Shown here piece after piece: positions 1 to 6,548 of a stretch of DNA of 8,537 nucleotides; position 1 is the first letter of the stretch; each line of letters starts with the position of its first letter. Below the pieces are notes generated by a model. The model did no database searches. It was not told the origin of the DNA and was given only the letters and a program-made list of their open reading frames with translations. A program made the translations under genes and the position numbers. Location of the stretch: the NCBI GenBank assembly GCA_937915915.1, contig CALGGN010000350.1, positions 1-8,537 on the forward strand, in the 5' to 3' direction. The DNA comes from an uncultured Selenomonas sp. GTDB taxonomy: Bacteria > Bacillota > Negativicutes > Selenomonadales > Selenomonadaceae.

Positions 1-501
1 ATCGACCTCCGTGTGCGCCGCGACCATGTTCCTTATGACCTTTGGGAGCGGCAAGGCTTCCTTCAGACCACGGAGGGAAACGTGGTGCATTATGGCTATA
101 TCGAGAAATATATTGAGCAGCTCGGCGAGCGGTTCAACATCCGAGAGATTGCCTTCGACCGTTGGGGAGCGGTGCAGATGGTGCAGAATCTCGAAGGAAT
201 GGGATTTACCGTTGTCCCCTTCGGGCAGGGCTTTGCCAGCATGAGTCCTCCCACCAAGGAACTGATGAAACTGGTCTTGGAGAAGAAAATCGCCCACGGC
301 GGGCATCCTGTTTTGCGGTGGAACATGGACAACATCTTCATCCGCACCGACCCTGCCGGAAACATCAAGGCTGACAAAGCAAAAAGCACGGAGAAGATTG
401 ATGGGGCGATTGCCCTTATCATGGCTCTTGACCGTGCGATTCGGTGCGAAAATGTGAATGAGGAAAGCGTGTACGAGAGCCGGGGATTGTTGGTGCTATA
501 G
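1..501 (+). CDS. Phage terminase large subunit, C-terminal part (partial at window edge)
   Basis: This is the C-terminal 166 residues of a terminase large subunit, the motor and nuclease that cuts phage DNA and packages it into proheads. The frame is open from base 1 (I-D-L-R-V-R-R-D), so the true start lies upstream. Visible marks of the nuclease domain are the IAFDRWGAVQM segment with its acidic residue, the FGQGFASMSPPTKEL loop, the HGGHPVLRWNMDN segment, and near the end KIDGAIALIMALDRA, whose Asp sits where the family carries a conserved metal ligand. The C-terminus (YESRGLLVL) looks complete. The ATPase domain is outside the window. The TAG stop overlaps head-on with the stop of the opposite-strand PhzF-like gene. 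Portal, its usual immediate neighbour, lies 1.55 kb downstream beyond an accessory insertion. The family is clear from conserved segments and context. Confidence 0.92.
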   Translation: MDLRVRRDHVPYDLWERQGFLQTTEGNVVHYGYIEKYIEQLGERFNIREIAFDRWGAVQMVQNLEGMGFTVVPFGQGFASMSPPTKELMKLVLEKKIAHGGHPVLRWNMDNIFIRTDPAGNIKADKAKSTEKIDGAIALIMALDRAIRCENVNEESVYESRGLLVL

Positions 502-1278
502 TTTGGTAATCACCTCGGAAATAGCGACAAGCGTAGCTGCTCCGCTGATTGCAATCCTACGATTTTCCTTGATTTCACAATGCAGGTACCCGCCCCTCTT
601 TGATGCCTGGTAGGCATCTATCACGGATTTATTCAGTTCCGTTGCCCAGAAATCTGCAATCTGACAATGAGCAGAACCGCAAACAGGGTCTTCTGCAACA
701 AAGAGCTTTGGGGCAAAACTTCTCGAAACGCAATCATACTTCTCGCCACTTGCTGTGGCATTCTGGATGCGTCCTTCGATGCTTTTCAACAGTTCCTGCT
801 TAGGACTCATTGACCGTACCTGCTCCTCCGTTTCAAAGATACAGATCAGATCCAAGCCAAGAACTGCTCTTTTCGGACGGATACCAAACGCCGCCTCCAT
901 TTCATCGGTAACGGGAATTTCATGCAAGTCATACATTGGAAAATCCATCTCATAAAGATTGTCTTTGCGCTTGACGGTCAGGATTCCGCTGAGTGTGTTG
1001 AACTGAACAATGTCGCTTTTAGGCTCGTAATGATTCAATATGACAAACGCAGATGCAAGAGTGGCATGACCGCAAAGTTCCACCTCTGTTCCCGGTGTAA
1101 ACCAACGTAGGCGATACCCTTCTTTTTCCTTGACAATAAAAGCAGTTTCAGAGAGATTGTTTTCCATTGCTAAATTCATCATCGATGATTCGGACGGCCA
1201 ACTGTCCATGATGCAAACTGCGGCCGGATTTCCCGTGAATGGTTTATCCGTAAACGCATCAACTATGTATTGTTTCAT
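496..1278 (-). CDS. PhzF-family isomerase/epimerase-like protein
   Basis: A full-length (260 residues) member of the PhzF/diaminopimelate-epimerase fold superfamily. PhzF itself isomerises trans-2,3-dihydro-3-hydroxyanthranilate in phenazine synthesis, but most bacterial homologues have no known substrate and none can be assigned here. Visible family marks are the N-terminal VDAFTDKPFTGNPAAV (residues 6-21), LSETAF with the likely catalytic Glu44, GHATLA (70-75, His71) and EDPVCGSAH (196-204, Asp197). These three residues match the E45/H74/D208 active-site set known for PhzF, so the enzyme looks intact. The start has a GAGGTG ribosome binding site about six bases upstream. No signal peptide or membrane segment is seen, so it is probably cytoplasmic. 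It is an accessory gene on the opposite strand inside a phage packaging module, with visibly lower GC than the head genes. No phenazine genes accompany it. It may be a host-derived cargo (moron) gene. Confidence 0.9.
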   Translation of the reverse strand: MKQYIVDAFTDKPFTGNPAAVCIMDSWPSESSMMNLAMENNLSETAFIVKEKEGYRLRWFTPGTEVELCGHATLASAFVILNHYEPKSDIVQFNTLSGILTVKRKDNLYEMDFPMYDLHEIPVTDEMEAAFGIRPKRAVLGLDLICIFETEEQVRSMSPKQELLKSIEGRIQNATASGEKYDCVSRSFAPKLFVAEDPVCGSAHCQIADFWATELNKSVIDAYQASKRGGYLHCEIKENRRIAISGAATLVAISEVITKL

Positions 1279-1280
1279 GA

Positions 1281-1309
1281 TTGCACCTCACAAAAAGGAC
1301 GATTGTATA
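1281..1309 (+). promoter_or_regulatory. Possible sigma70-type promoter
   Basis: TTGCAC (1281-1286) and TGTATA (1304-1309) are separated by 17 bases, a plausible -35/-10 pair reading toward the small gene at 1413. The site lies just outside the PhzF-like start and overlaps the reverse complement of its ribosome binding site. The match is moderate and based on sequence only. I saw no equally good pair on the - strand for the PhzF-like gene. Confidence 0.22.
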
Positions 1310-1412
1310 CACGATTTATTTCCACACATGGCCTTGCTATTTCTCCGATAGTACGGGAATATGTGACTACCGAAAGGGAAAACACAGCGACAACGAAACG
1401 GAGGAAAAGAAA

Positions 1413-1739
1413 ATGACCAAGAAGGAAATCGCCGGGATTATCGAGAGCAAGGCTGCCGAGTACGGATTCGAGATGGCAGAGCACAGGCTTTACTGGGCAA
1501 CCCGCCAAACCAACAAAAGCTACATCCGCATCGACATCAACGAAAAGGAAAACGAGAGCAAGACCAGCTGGGAAGGCCGCAAGATTTGGATGGACATAAA
1601 AGCCACGGGGAGCATTTGCAAGATGGGTGGCAACGACACGCCGGAGGAACTTCTGAAAGCCGCCGATGAGATTGCACGGGGAGCGAAATTCGCCGCCGAG
1701 ATCAACGGGATGGGGCTTTACTACATCGAAACATTCTAG
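1413..1739 (+). CDS. Small hypothetical phage protein (108 aa)
   Basis: I do not recognise this family. The protein is 108 residues, soluble and charged. It has an N-terminal helix-like stretch (MTKKEIAGIIESKAAEYGFE), a predicted beta segment around TNKSYIRIDIN, a variable loop KENESKTSWEG, and a C-terminal helix with TPEELLKAADEIARGAKFA. No membrane segment, Cys cluster or known catalytic motif is visible. The ATG at 1413 is chosen because GGAGG (1400-1404) lies eight bases upstream; the frame is open further upstream to about 1281 but without a better start. A terminator-like hairpin follows 20 bases after the stop, so it looks like a stand-alone unit. It sits in the accessory insertion between terminase and portal. 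Codon use resembles the phage head genes more than the PhzF-like neighbour. Confidence 0.72.
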   Translation: MTKKEIAGIIESKAAEYGFEMAEHRLYWATRQTNKSYIRIDINEKENESKTSWEGRKIWMDIKATGSICKMGGNDTPEELLKAADEIARGAKFAAEINGMGLYYIETF

Positions 1740-1758
1740 GCCGGAACCGCAACAAGGG

Positions 1759-1784
1759 GCGCCGCTCGAAAGGGCGACGCTTTT
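1759..1784 (+). terminator. Intrinsic terminator-like hairpin with GAAA loop
   Basis: GCGCCGCTC (1759-1767) pairs with GGGCGACGC (1772-1780) across a GAAA tetraloop, with one C/A mismatch and one T-G wobble, and is followed at once by TTTT (1781-1784). It lies 20 bases after the stop of the 108-residue gene, as expected for a rho-independent terminator on the + strand. The T-run is short and then interrupted by GCG. On the - strand no T-run follows. Confidence 0.5.
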
Positions 1785-1800
1785 GCGTGGGTGATTTTAT

Positions 1801-2013
1801 TTATTGGACTTCCAATTCATTCTTGTAATAACGTACGGTGTCTTCAGGGACATCAGCTTCGGCAGGAATATAAACATCAACCCAGATGTCTTCATTTTCA
1901 ATCTCAGTTACAACACCGAAGGTTCCAGCCGGAATACCATTCTTTGCCACTTTGGTTATGACTTCGTCATCTGGTTTTAACATTATTGATTGGTGATTCG
2001 TAGGATTATTCAT
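1801..2013 (-). CDS. Small hypothetical protein with predicted SH3-like barrel (70 aa)
   Basis: A 70-residue acidic protein on the opposite strand to the head genes. From about residue 11 it shows a pattern of short beta strands, with DEVITKV, then a turn G-I-P-A-G-T-F-G leading into VVTEIE, WVDVYIP, and a C-terminal YYKNELEVQ. A Gly-rich turn followed by GVV and a closing strand resembles small SH3-like barrel families such as DUF4926 or KOW-like domains. That is inference from pattern, not a certain match. The ATG at 2013 is supported by AAAGGA a few bases upstream; Met11 is an alternative start. The gene is divergent from the portal gene, with only 38 bases between their starts, and has lower GC than the portal gene. 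No function can be assigned. It may be a late-acquired accessory gene. Confidence 0.65.
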   Translation of the reverse strand: MNNPTNHQSIMLKPDDEVITKVAKNGIPAGTFGVVTEIENEDIWVDVYIPAEADVPEDTVRYYKNELEVQ

Positions 2014-2051
2014 TTTCTGTGTCCTTTCAGTATTTCAAGGAGCGTGATTTC

Positions 2052-3305
2052 ATGAGTATTTTCAGTTGGCTATTCCGCTCACGGGACAAGCCCGTGGGCA
2101 GCTACCACTTCAGCGGCTGGCCGTTCGTGTTCGGCAAGTCTGCCGCCGGAGCGAGGGTCAACGAGTTCACGGCGATGCAGACCACGGCGGTTTACGCCTG
2201 CGTCCGCATCTTGGCAGAGTCCATAGCCGGACTTCCGCTCCATGTGTACGAATATCGAGGGAACGGGAAAGAGCGTGTGCCGGGGCATCCGCTCTATTTT
2301 CTTCTCCACGATTCGCCCAACCCCGAGATGACCTCCTTCATATTTCGAGAGACGGCCATGATTCACCTGCTGCTGTGGGGAAATTTTTTCGCACAAATCA
2401 TCCGTGACGGCATGAGGCGCGTGGTGGGGCTGTATCCGCTCCTCCCCAACCGCATGAGCGTTGACCGGGACGAGCATGGGGAACTTGTCTATACCTACAC
2501 CCCCGTGAACGACAGCAACCCCAAACTCAAGAGCGGACGGTCAATCAAACTGCGGAAGGACGATGTCCTGCACATTCCGGGGCTTGGCTTTGACGGCTTG
2601 GTGGGCTACTCGCCCATCGCCATGGCGCGTAACGCCGTGGGCATGACCTTGGCTTGCGAGGAGTACGGCTCGGCTTTCTTCGCCAACGGTGCGCGTCCCG
2701 GCGGTGTGTTGAAGCATCCGGGAGTCCTCAAAGACCCGTCCAAGCTACGGGAAAGCTGGCAAGCCGTCTACGGCGGCACAGCCAACACGGGGAAGGTCGT
2801 GGTCTTGGAGGAGGGGGTGGACTACCAGCAAATCTCCATCCCGCCGGAGGAGGCGCAGTTTTTGGAAACACGCAAGTTCCAGATTGACGAGATAGCGCGG
2901 CTTTACCGTGTGCCTCCCCATATGATTGGCGACCTTGAGAAATCCTCGTTCAACAATATCGAGCAGCAGTCCCTCGAATATGTGAAGTACACCCTCAACC
3001 CTTGGGTGGTGCGGTGGGAGCAGTCGCTCCAAAAGGCTCTGCTCCTGCCGTCCGAGCAGAAACGCTACTTCATCAAGTTCAATGTGGACGGTCTGCTCCG
3101 TGGGGACTACCAGAGCCGTATGCAGGGCTACGCAACAGGCCGCCAAAACGGATGGCTCTCGGCGAACGACATCCGGGAGATGGAGAACATGAACCCTATC
3201 CCGGACGAGGAAGGCGGCAATCTCTATCTCATCAACGGAAACCTTACAAAATTATCCGAGCCGGGACTGTTCGGCAAGAATGGAGGGAACAACAACGATG
3301 CGTAA
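2052..3305 (+). CDS. Phage portal protein, HK97 family
   Basis: The portal protein forms the dodecameric ring at one capsid vertex through which terminase drives DNA and to which connector proteins bind. The 417 residues from the ATG at 2052 are full length for the HK97-type Phage_portal family. Recognisable segments are AVYACVRILAESIAGLPLHV (about 46-65), WGNFFAQIIRDG, LYPLLPNRMSV, VLHIPGLGFDGLVGYSPI, FFANGARPGGVL and the conserved C-terminal IARLYRVPPHMIGDLEKSSF followed by NIEQQSLEYV. A longer in-frame start exists at 2019, but 2052 is preferred because AAGGAG lies about nine bases upstream and the protein then begins with the usual MSIFSWLF. The gene overlaps the protease gene by 8 bp (ATGCGTAA), which suggests translational coupling. 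A promoter must lie in the short divergent region or within the upstream opposite-strand gene; none is convincing. Confidence 0.96.
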   Translation: MSIFSWLFRSRDKPVGSYHFSGWPFVFGKSAAGARVNEFTAMQTTAVYACVRILAESIAGLPLHVYEYRGNGKERVPGHPLYFLLHDSPNPEMTSFIFRETAMIHLLLWGNFFAQIIRDGMRRVVGLYPLLPNRMSVDRDEHGELVYTYTPVNDSNPKLKSGRSIKLRKDDVLHIPGLGFDGLVGYSPIAMARNAVGMTLACEEYGSAFFANGARPGGVLKHPGVLKDPSKLRESWQAVYGGTANTGKVVVLEEGVDYQQISIPPEEAQFLETRKFQIDEIARLYRVPPHMIGDLEKSSFNNIEQQSLEYVKYTLNPWVVRWEQSLQKALLLPSEQKRYFIKFNVDGLLRGDYQSRMQGYATGRQNGWLSANDIREMENMNPIPDEEGGNLYLINGNLTKLSEPGLFGKNGGNNNDA

Positions 3306-4029
3306 ATTTTGGAATTGGGTGCGGGACTCCGACACGGGGGAGCGCACACTTGTCTTGAACGGCACAATCGCCGAGGAGTCGTGGTTCGGCGATGAAGTCA
3401 CTCCGGCCATCTTCCGGGACGAACTCATGAAATGCGACGGGGACATCACCGTATGGATCAACTCCCCCGGTGGCGATGTGTTTGCGGCGGCGCAAATCTA
3501 CAATATGCTCATGGACTACAAGGGCAACGTCACCGTCCGCATTGACGGGATTGCCGCCTCTGCCGCCACTATGGTGGCGATGGCGGGAACGACCGTGGAG
3601 ATGTCTCCCGTGGGAATGTTCGTCATCCACAACCCCAGCACGGCGGTTATCGGCAACACCAAGGAAATGCAAGCCGCCATCCAAATGCTGGACGAGGTGA
3701 AGGAAAACATCATAAACGCCTACGAACTCAAGACGAGCCTTCCCCGTCGGCAGCTTTCCGACCTCATGGATGCGGAAAGCTGGATGAACGCCAAGAAAGC
3801 CGTGGAACTGGGTTTTGCCGACAAGATTCTCTTTGCCAATGAGGATGAGGAGAAAGCCAATGCTACGGTGGAGGCTATGCTCTTTTCCCGACGGGCGATT
3901 ACCAACTCGCTCATCGACAAAATCAAGGCGCAGTCGAAACGGTATGTGCAGACCGCGCAGCCGATTGAGCCGGACAACCGTGTATCCGCAGACGCTCTGA
4001 TGAGCCGTCTTAACCTTATCATTCATTGA
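3298..4029 (+). CDS. ClpP-like prohead protease
   Basis: A 243-residue ClpP/crotonase-fold serine peptidase of the type phages use to process capsid protein and scaffold during prohead maturation. Visible marks are the substrate-binding strand WINSPGGDVFAAAQIYNML (53-71), the nucleophile region GIAASAATMVAMAG with Ser88, and MFVIHNPS with His111. An acidic residue, Asp158 or Glu160, lies in LMDAESWMNAKKAVELGFAD, where ClpP has its catalytic Asp. About 60 residues follow the protease domain and may act as a scaffold-like tail, as in many phage versions; this is inference. ATG 3298 is preferred over an in-frame ATG at 3280 because the GGAGG at 3282-3286 would otherwise lie inside the gene. The start overlaps the portal stop, and the capsid gene begins 13 bases after the stop. 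Confidence 0.95.
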   Translation: MRKFWNWVRDSDTGERTLVLNGTIAEESWFGDEVTPAIFRDELMKCDGDITVWINSPGGDVFAAAQIYNMLMDYKGNVTVRIDGIAASAATMVAMAGTTVEMSPVGMFVIHNPSTAVIGNTKEMQAAIQMLDEVKENIINAYELKTSLPRRQLSDLMDAESWMNAKKAVELGFADKILFANEDEEKANATVEAMLFSRRAITNSLIDKIKAQSKRYVQTAQPIEPDNRVSADALMSRLNLIIH

Positions 4030-4042
4030 GGAGGAATATTTT

Positions 4043-5224
4043 ATGGCAACGATTATGGAACTTCGCACCAAGCGGGCAAATCTCTGGGAGGGAGCCAAGG
4101 CTTTCCTCGACAGCCATCGCGGCAACGACGGCAAACTCTCTGCCGAGGACGCTGCCGCCTACGACAAGATGGAGGCCGACGTGGTGGCTCTCGGCAAGGA
4201 AATCGAGCGCATGGAGCGTCAAGCCGCCATTGATGCGGAACTGGCGAAACCTACCGCCGAGCCGATTGTCAATGCTCCTACGGCTACCGTGCCGGAAAAG
4301 GTAGGCAGGGCAAGCAACGCCTACACCGAGGATTTCGCCAGACACTTGCGCGGCAAGCACCCGATTCACAATGTGCTTTCCGAAGGCTCGGATGCGGACG
4401 GCGGCTATCTTGTGCCGGAGGAATTCGAGCGTCAGATTGTCACTACTCTCGACGAGGCCAACATCATCCGCTCCCTTGCCAAGGTCATCACCACCGGGAG
4501 CGAACGGAAAATCCCCGTGGCCTCCACTCACTCCGTGGCGCAATGGACGCCGGAGAACGGCTCCTATCAGGAGAGCAATCCCACCTTCGGTCAAAAGCAG
4601 ATTGATGCCTACAAACTCACCGACCTCATTCGCGTGAGCCAGGAACTGTTGCAGGACTCGGCCTTTGACCTTGAAAACTACATCGCCGGGGAATTCGCCC
4701 GCGCTTTCGGCATCGCCGAGGAGCAGGCGTTTTGCGTCGGCACGGGAGATGGTCAGCCCACGGGCATCTTCACCGACAAGGGCGGCAATGTGGGGGTGAC
4801 GGCTGCCGCCAATAACGCCATCACCGTGGACGAGCTTATTGCGCTTGTCTACGCCCTGAAATCCCCCTATCGCCGGAACGCCAAGTTCCTCATGAACGAC
4901 GCTACCGTCTCCCTCCTGCGGAAACTCAAGGACGGCAACGGTGCGTATCTCTGGCAGCCTTCCGTGCAGGCGGGTCAGCCCGACCGCCTCTTGGGCTACG
5001 AGATTTACACCTCGCCTTATGTGCCGATGGTGGCGGCGGACGCTTTCACCGTGGCTTTCGGCGATTTCAACAACTACTGGATTGCCGACCGCACGGGACG
5101 CACCGTCCAGCGGCTCAACGAACTCTATGCCACCAACGGGCAGATTGGCTATGTGGCCACCGAGCGCGTGGACGGCAAGGTTATCCTCTCCGAGGGAATC
5201 CAGCTTTTGAAGATGAAGGGGTGA
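4043..5224 (+). CDS. Major capsid protein, HK97 fold
   Basis: The 393-residue major capsid protein that builds the icosahedral shell. Residues 1 to about 70 form a charged, helical delta-like domain (ELRTKRANLWEGAKAFL, then KMEADVVALGKEIERMERQ) that acts as internal scaffold in this family and is normally removed by the prohead protease. A Pro/Ala/Thr linker follows, then the shell domain from about residue 110. Typical segments are DGGYLVPEEFERQIV, SVAQWTPENGSY, LIRVSQELLQDSAFDLENYI, AFCVGTGDGQPTGIF, FLMNDATVSLLRKLKD and LLGYEIYTSPYVP. A strong ribosome binding site, GAGGAGG, lies just upstream. Protease plus delta domain suggests a maturation pathway like that of phage HK97. No cleavage site can be fixed by eye. 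Confidence 0.96.
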   Translation: MATIMELRTKRANLWEGAKAFLDSHRGNDGKLSAEDAAAYDKMEADVVALGKEIERMERQAAIDAELAKPTAEPIVNAPTATVPEKVGRASNAYTEDFARHLRGKHPIHNVLSEGSDADGGYLVPEEFERQIVTTLDEANIIRSLAKVITTGSERKIPVASTHSVAQWTPENGSYQESNPTFGQKQIDAYKLTDLIRVSQELLQDSAFDLENYIAGEFARAFGIAEEQAFCVGTGDGQPTGIFTDKGGNVGVTAAANNAITVDELIALVYALKSPYRRNAKFLMNDATVSLLRKLKDGNGAYLWQPSVQAGQPDRLLGYEIYTSPYVPMVAADAFTVAFGDFNNYWIADRTGRTVQRLNELYATNGQIGYVATERVDGKVILSEGIQLLKMKG

Positions 5225-5230
5225 CAATAT

Positions 5231-5860
5231 ATGGGCGAATACAATGTCAAGAACTACACCGAGCAAGGCGGTGAGGTCACTCATATCGGCGGCAAGCTGG
5301 TGTTTGACGAGGGAGCGGAGGTGGAGGGACTTCCATCCACGTTTTCTCCGGCGGAAAACCAAGCCGCCAGTACCGCAACGCAGGTGAGCGGATTGAAGTC
5401 GGACTTCAATACCCTGCTGGTGAAACTCAAAAACGCCGGCATCATGGAGCCGGAGGAATGGAACATTTCGGTGAGATTGGCTCCGTCCCTCACGGATGCC
5501 GTAGCGGCGGCGAACAATGCCAAGTCCTCTGTGGCTCTTGCCGACAATACTATCACCGTTACCGCCGATGTTGAGGAGTTGGAGGAATCGGAAAGTTCCG
5601 CACCGGGGCAGGGGACGCACAAGTGGATTGGACTTGGTATCGGCACGGGGCTGTCCTCGGTGACGCTGGCAAAATACGACGGCTCTCCCCTTACCAACGA
5701 GGACGCAACGGAGGCTGTGTCGGTGGGACTGGATCAGCCGGGGGAATTCGTGCTGTATATCCGAGCGGAGGAAGCAGCCGAGACGCCGAAGGTCATCACG
5801 CTCAAAGCGGACGGCTACCCGGAAGTGTCCCTGTCCATCGTCGTTGTTGCGCCTGAATAG
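5231..5860 (+). CDS. Head-fiber-like capsid decoration protein
   Basis: A 209-residue protein that begins six bases after the capsid stop, with GGGGTGA overlapping that stop as ribosome binding site. The N-terminal VKNYTEQGGEVTHIGGKLVF and EGAEVEGLP (6-35), then a short helical part with SDFNTLLVKLKNAGIM (57-72), resemble phage proteins annotated as head fiber or Phage_fiber_2-like, encoded next to capsid genes. The C-terminal part (about 100-209) alternates beta strands (NTITVTADVEE, WIGLGIGTGLSSVTL, GEFVLYIRAEE, PKVITLKADGYPEVSLSIVVV) and looks like an Ig-like beta sandwich that could face outward. Family naming is from memory of typical N-termini; the outward Ig-like role is inference. It is acidic, has no signal peptide, and is followed by a strong intrinsic terminator. 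Confidence 0.68.
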   Translation: MGEYNVKNYTEQGGEVTHIGGKLVFDEGAEVEGLPSTFSPAENQAASTATQVSGLKSDFNTLLVKLKNAGIMEPEEWNISVRLAPSLTDAVAAANNAKSSVALADNTITVTADVEELEESESSAPGQGTHKWIGLGIGTGLSSVTLAKYDGSPLTNEDATEAVSVGLDQPGEFVLYIRAEEAAETPKVITLKADGYPEVSLSIVVVAPE

Positions 5861-5867
5861 AAATGTC

Positions 5868-5910
5868 GGGAAGGAAAACTGTCAAAATGGCGGTTTTCCT
5901 TCCCTGTTTT
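5868..5910 (+). terminator. Strong intrinsic terminator after the capsid/fiber genes
   Basis: GGGAAGGAAAAC (5868-5879) and GTTTTCCTTCCC (5893-5904) form a perfect 12-bp stem around a 13-base loop, followed by TGTTTT (5905-5910). It begins eight bases after the fiber gene stop and ends before the ribosome binding site of the next gene. The A-rich inner strand and T-rich tail fit a rho-independent terminator, perhaps partial, that limits transcription into the connector genes. Confidence 0.78.
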
Positions 5911-5925
5911 ATGGGGGTGGTGCTT

Positions 5926-6201
5926 ATGCTTGTGTCCCTTGCCGAAGCCAAGGAATATTTGAGGATTGATACGGATGCGGAGGATACCACGGTGGAAAGT
6001 CTGCTCAATGCGGCGGAGTCCCTGTGCCTTGATGTATCTCGGCTCGATGAGGAAACCTTCGCTGCCGCCGGGGATATTGCCAAGACAGCAGTCCTCTATA
6101 CCTTGGCGTATTTCTACGAACACCGGGACAAGGCAGACCATAAGGCGCTCACCGTCACGCTCCGCGCCCTGCTCATGGGCATAAGGAAAGAGGGATTCTG
6201 A
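5926..6201 (+). CDS. Head-tail connector protein, gp6-like
   Basis: A 91-residue, mostly helical protein of the gp6-like head-tail connector family (QLRG-type DNA packaging proteins), which forms a ring under the portal. It begins with the typical SLAEAKEYLRIDTDAEDTTVE (4-24, here broken only by normal family variation), continues with a helix LLNAAESLCL and the conserved TAVLYTLAYFYEHRD (54-68), and ends in a short helix. ATG 5926 is chosen because GGGGGTGG (5913-5920) lies just upstream and the protein then starts at the usual place. An in-frame ATG at 5863 would put the terminator stem inside the gene and add a non-family N-terminus, so it is rejected. Its stop shares one base with the start of the adaptor gene. 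Confidence 0.87.
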   Translation: MLVSLAEAKEYLRIDTDAEDTTVESLLNAAESLCLDVSRLDEETFAAAGDIAKTAVLYTLAYFYEHRDKADHKALTVTLRALLMGIRKEGF

Positions 6202-6548
6202 TGTACATCAGCTTGAACGAACTGCGGCAACGGGTGACAATCCACCGTCCCGTAACCACGGTGGACGAGGTGGGAAACCTTGTCGAGGGTGGCGAGGAAG
6301 AAGTCGCTACCGTCTGGGCGAAGGTGTTTCCTTATGCCGCCAAAATCACCGACGGCTATGCGGAGAAGGTGGACGAGGTGAATTACCGCATCATTATCCG
6401 CTACCGGGATGATGTGAAAGTCACCGATATTATCCGCTGGCGCAGCCATCGTTTCGTGCAAACCGCTCCCACATACGATGTCCGCTCCAATCGGCAATAT
6501 CTCGTGATGGAAGTCAGGGAGTTGATAGAAGATGGCGAAACGGTTTGA
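6201..6548 (+). CDS. Head-tail adaptor (head closure) protein
   Basis: A 115-residue protein of the phage head-tail adaptor or joining family (SPP1 gp16-like, Phage_H_T_join), which caps the connector and gates DNA exit. Family marks are the N-terminal LNELRQRVTIHRP (residues 5-17), followed by a disordered-looking Asp/Glu/Gly loop, WAKVFPYAAK, the YRIIIRYRDDVKVTDIIRWR segment with its conserved D-I-I-R-W-R, and a C-terminal strand pair ending REL. AGAGGG lies just upstream of the ATG, which overlaps the connector TGA by one base. The gene runs 17 bp into the gp10-like gene, so the three genes are probably translated together. Confidence 0.9.
   Translation: MYISLNELRQRVTIHRPVTTVDEVGNLVEGGEEEVATVWAKVFPYAAKITDGYAEKVDEVNYRIIIRYRDDVKVTDIIRWRSHRFVQTAPTYDVRSNRQYLVMEVRELIEDGETV

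Noticed and set aside
3280..3297. Longer start for the ClpP-like protease at 3280
   Set aside because: The GGAGG that serves the ATG at 3298 would then lie inside the gene.
3244..4134. 296-codon open frame on the - strand across the protease gene
   Set aside because: It mirrors the protease reading frame and has no family-like segments; the + strand gene has its catalytic motifs.
4019..5620. 533-codon open frame on the - strand across the capsid and fiber genes
   Set aside because: It is antisense to a clearly conserved capsid gene, has low-complexity His/Arg/Gly-rich content, and no ribosome binding site. GC-rich codon bias of the + strand genes explains the lack of stops.
5863..5925. Longer N-terminus for the connector gene from an ATG at 5863
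   Set aside because: It would encode the terminator stem and add a hydrophobic stretch not seen in the family. The ATG at 5926 has a good binding site and a typical N-terminus.
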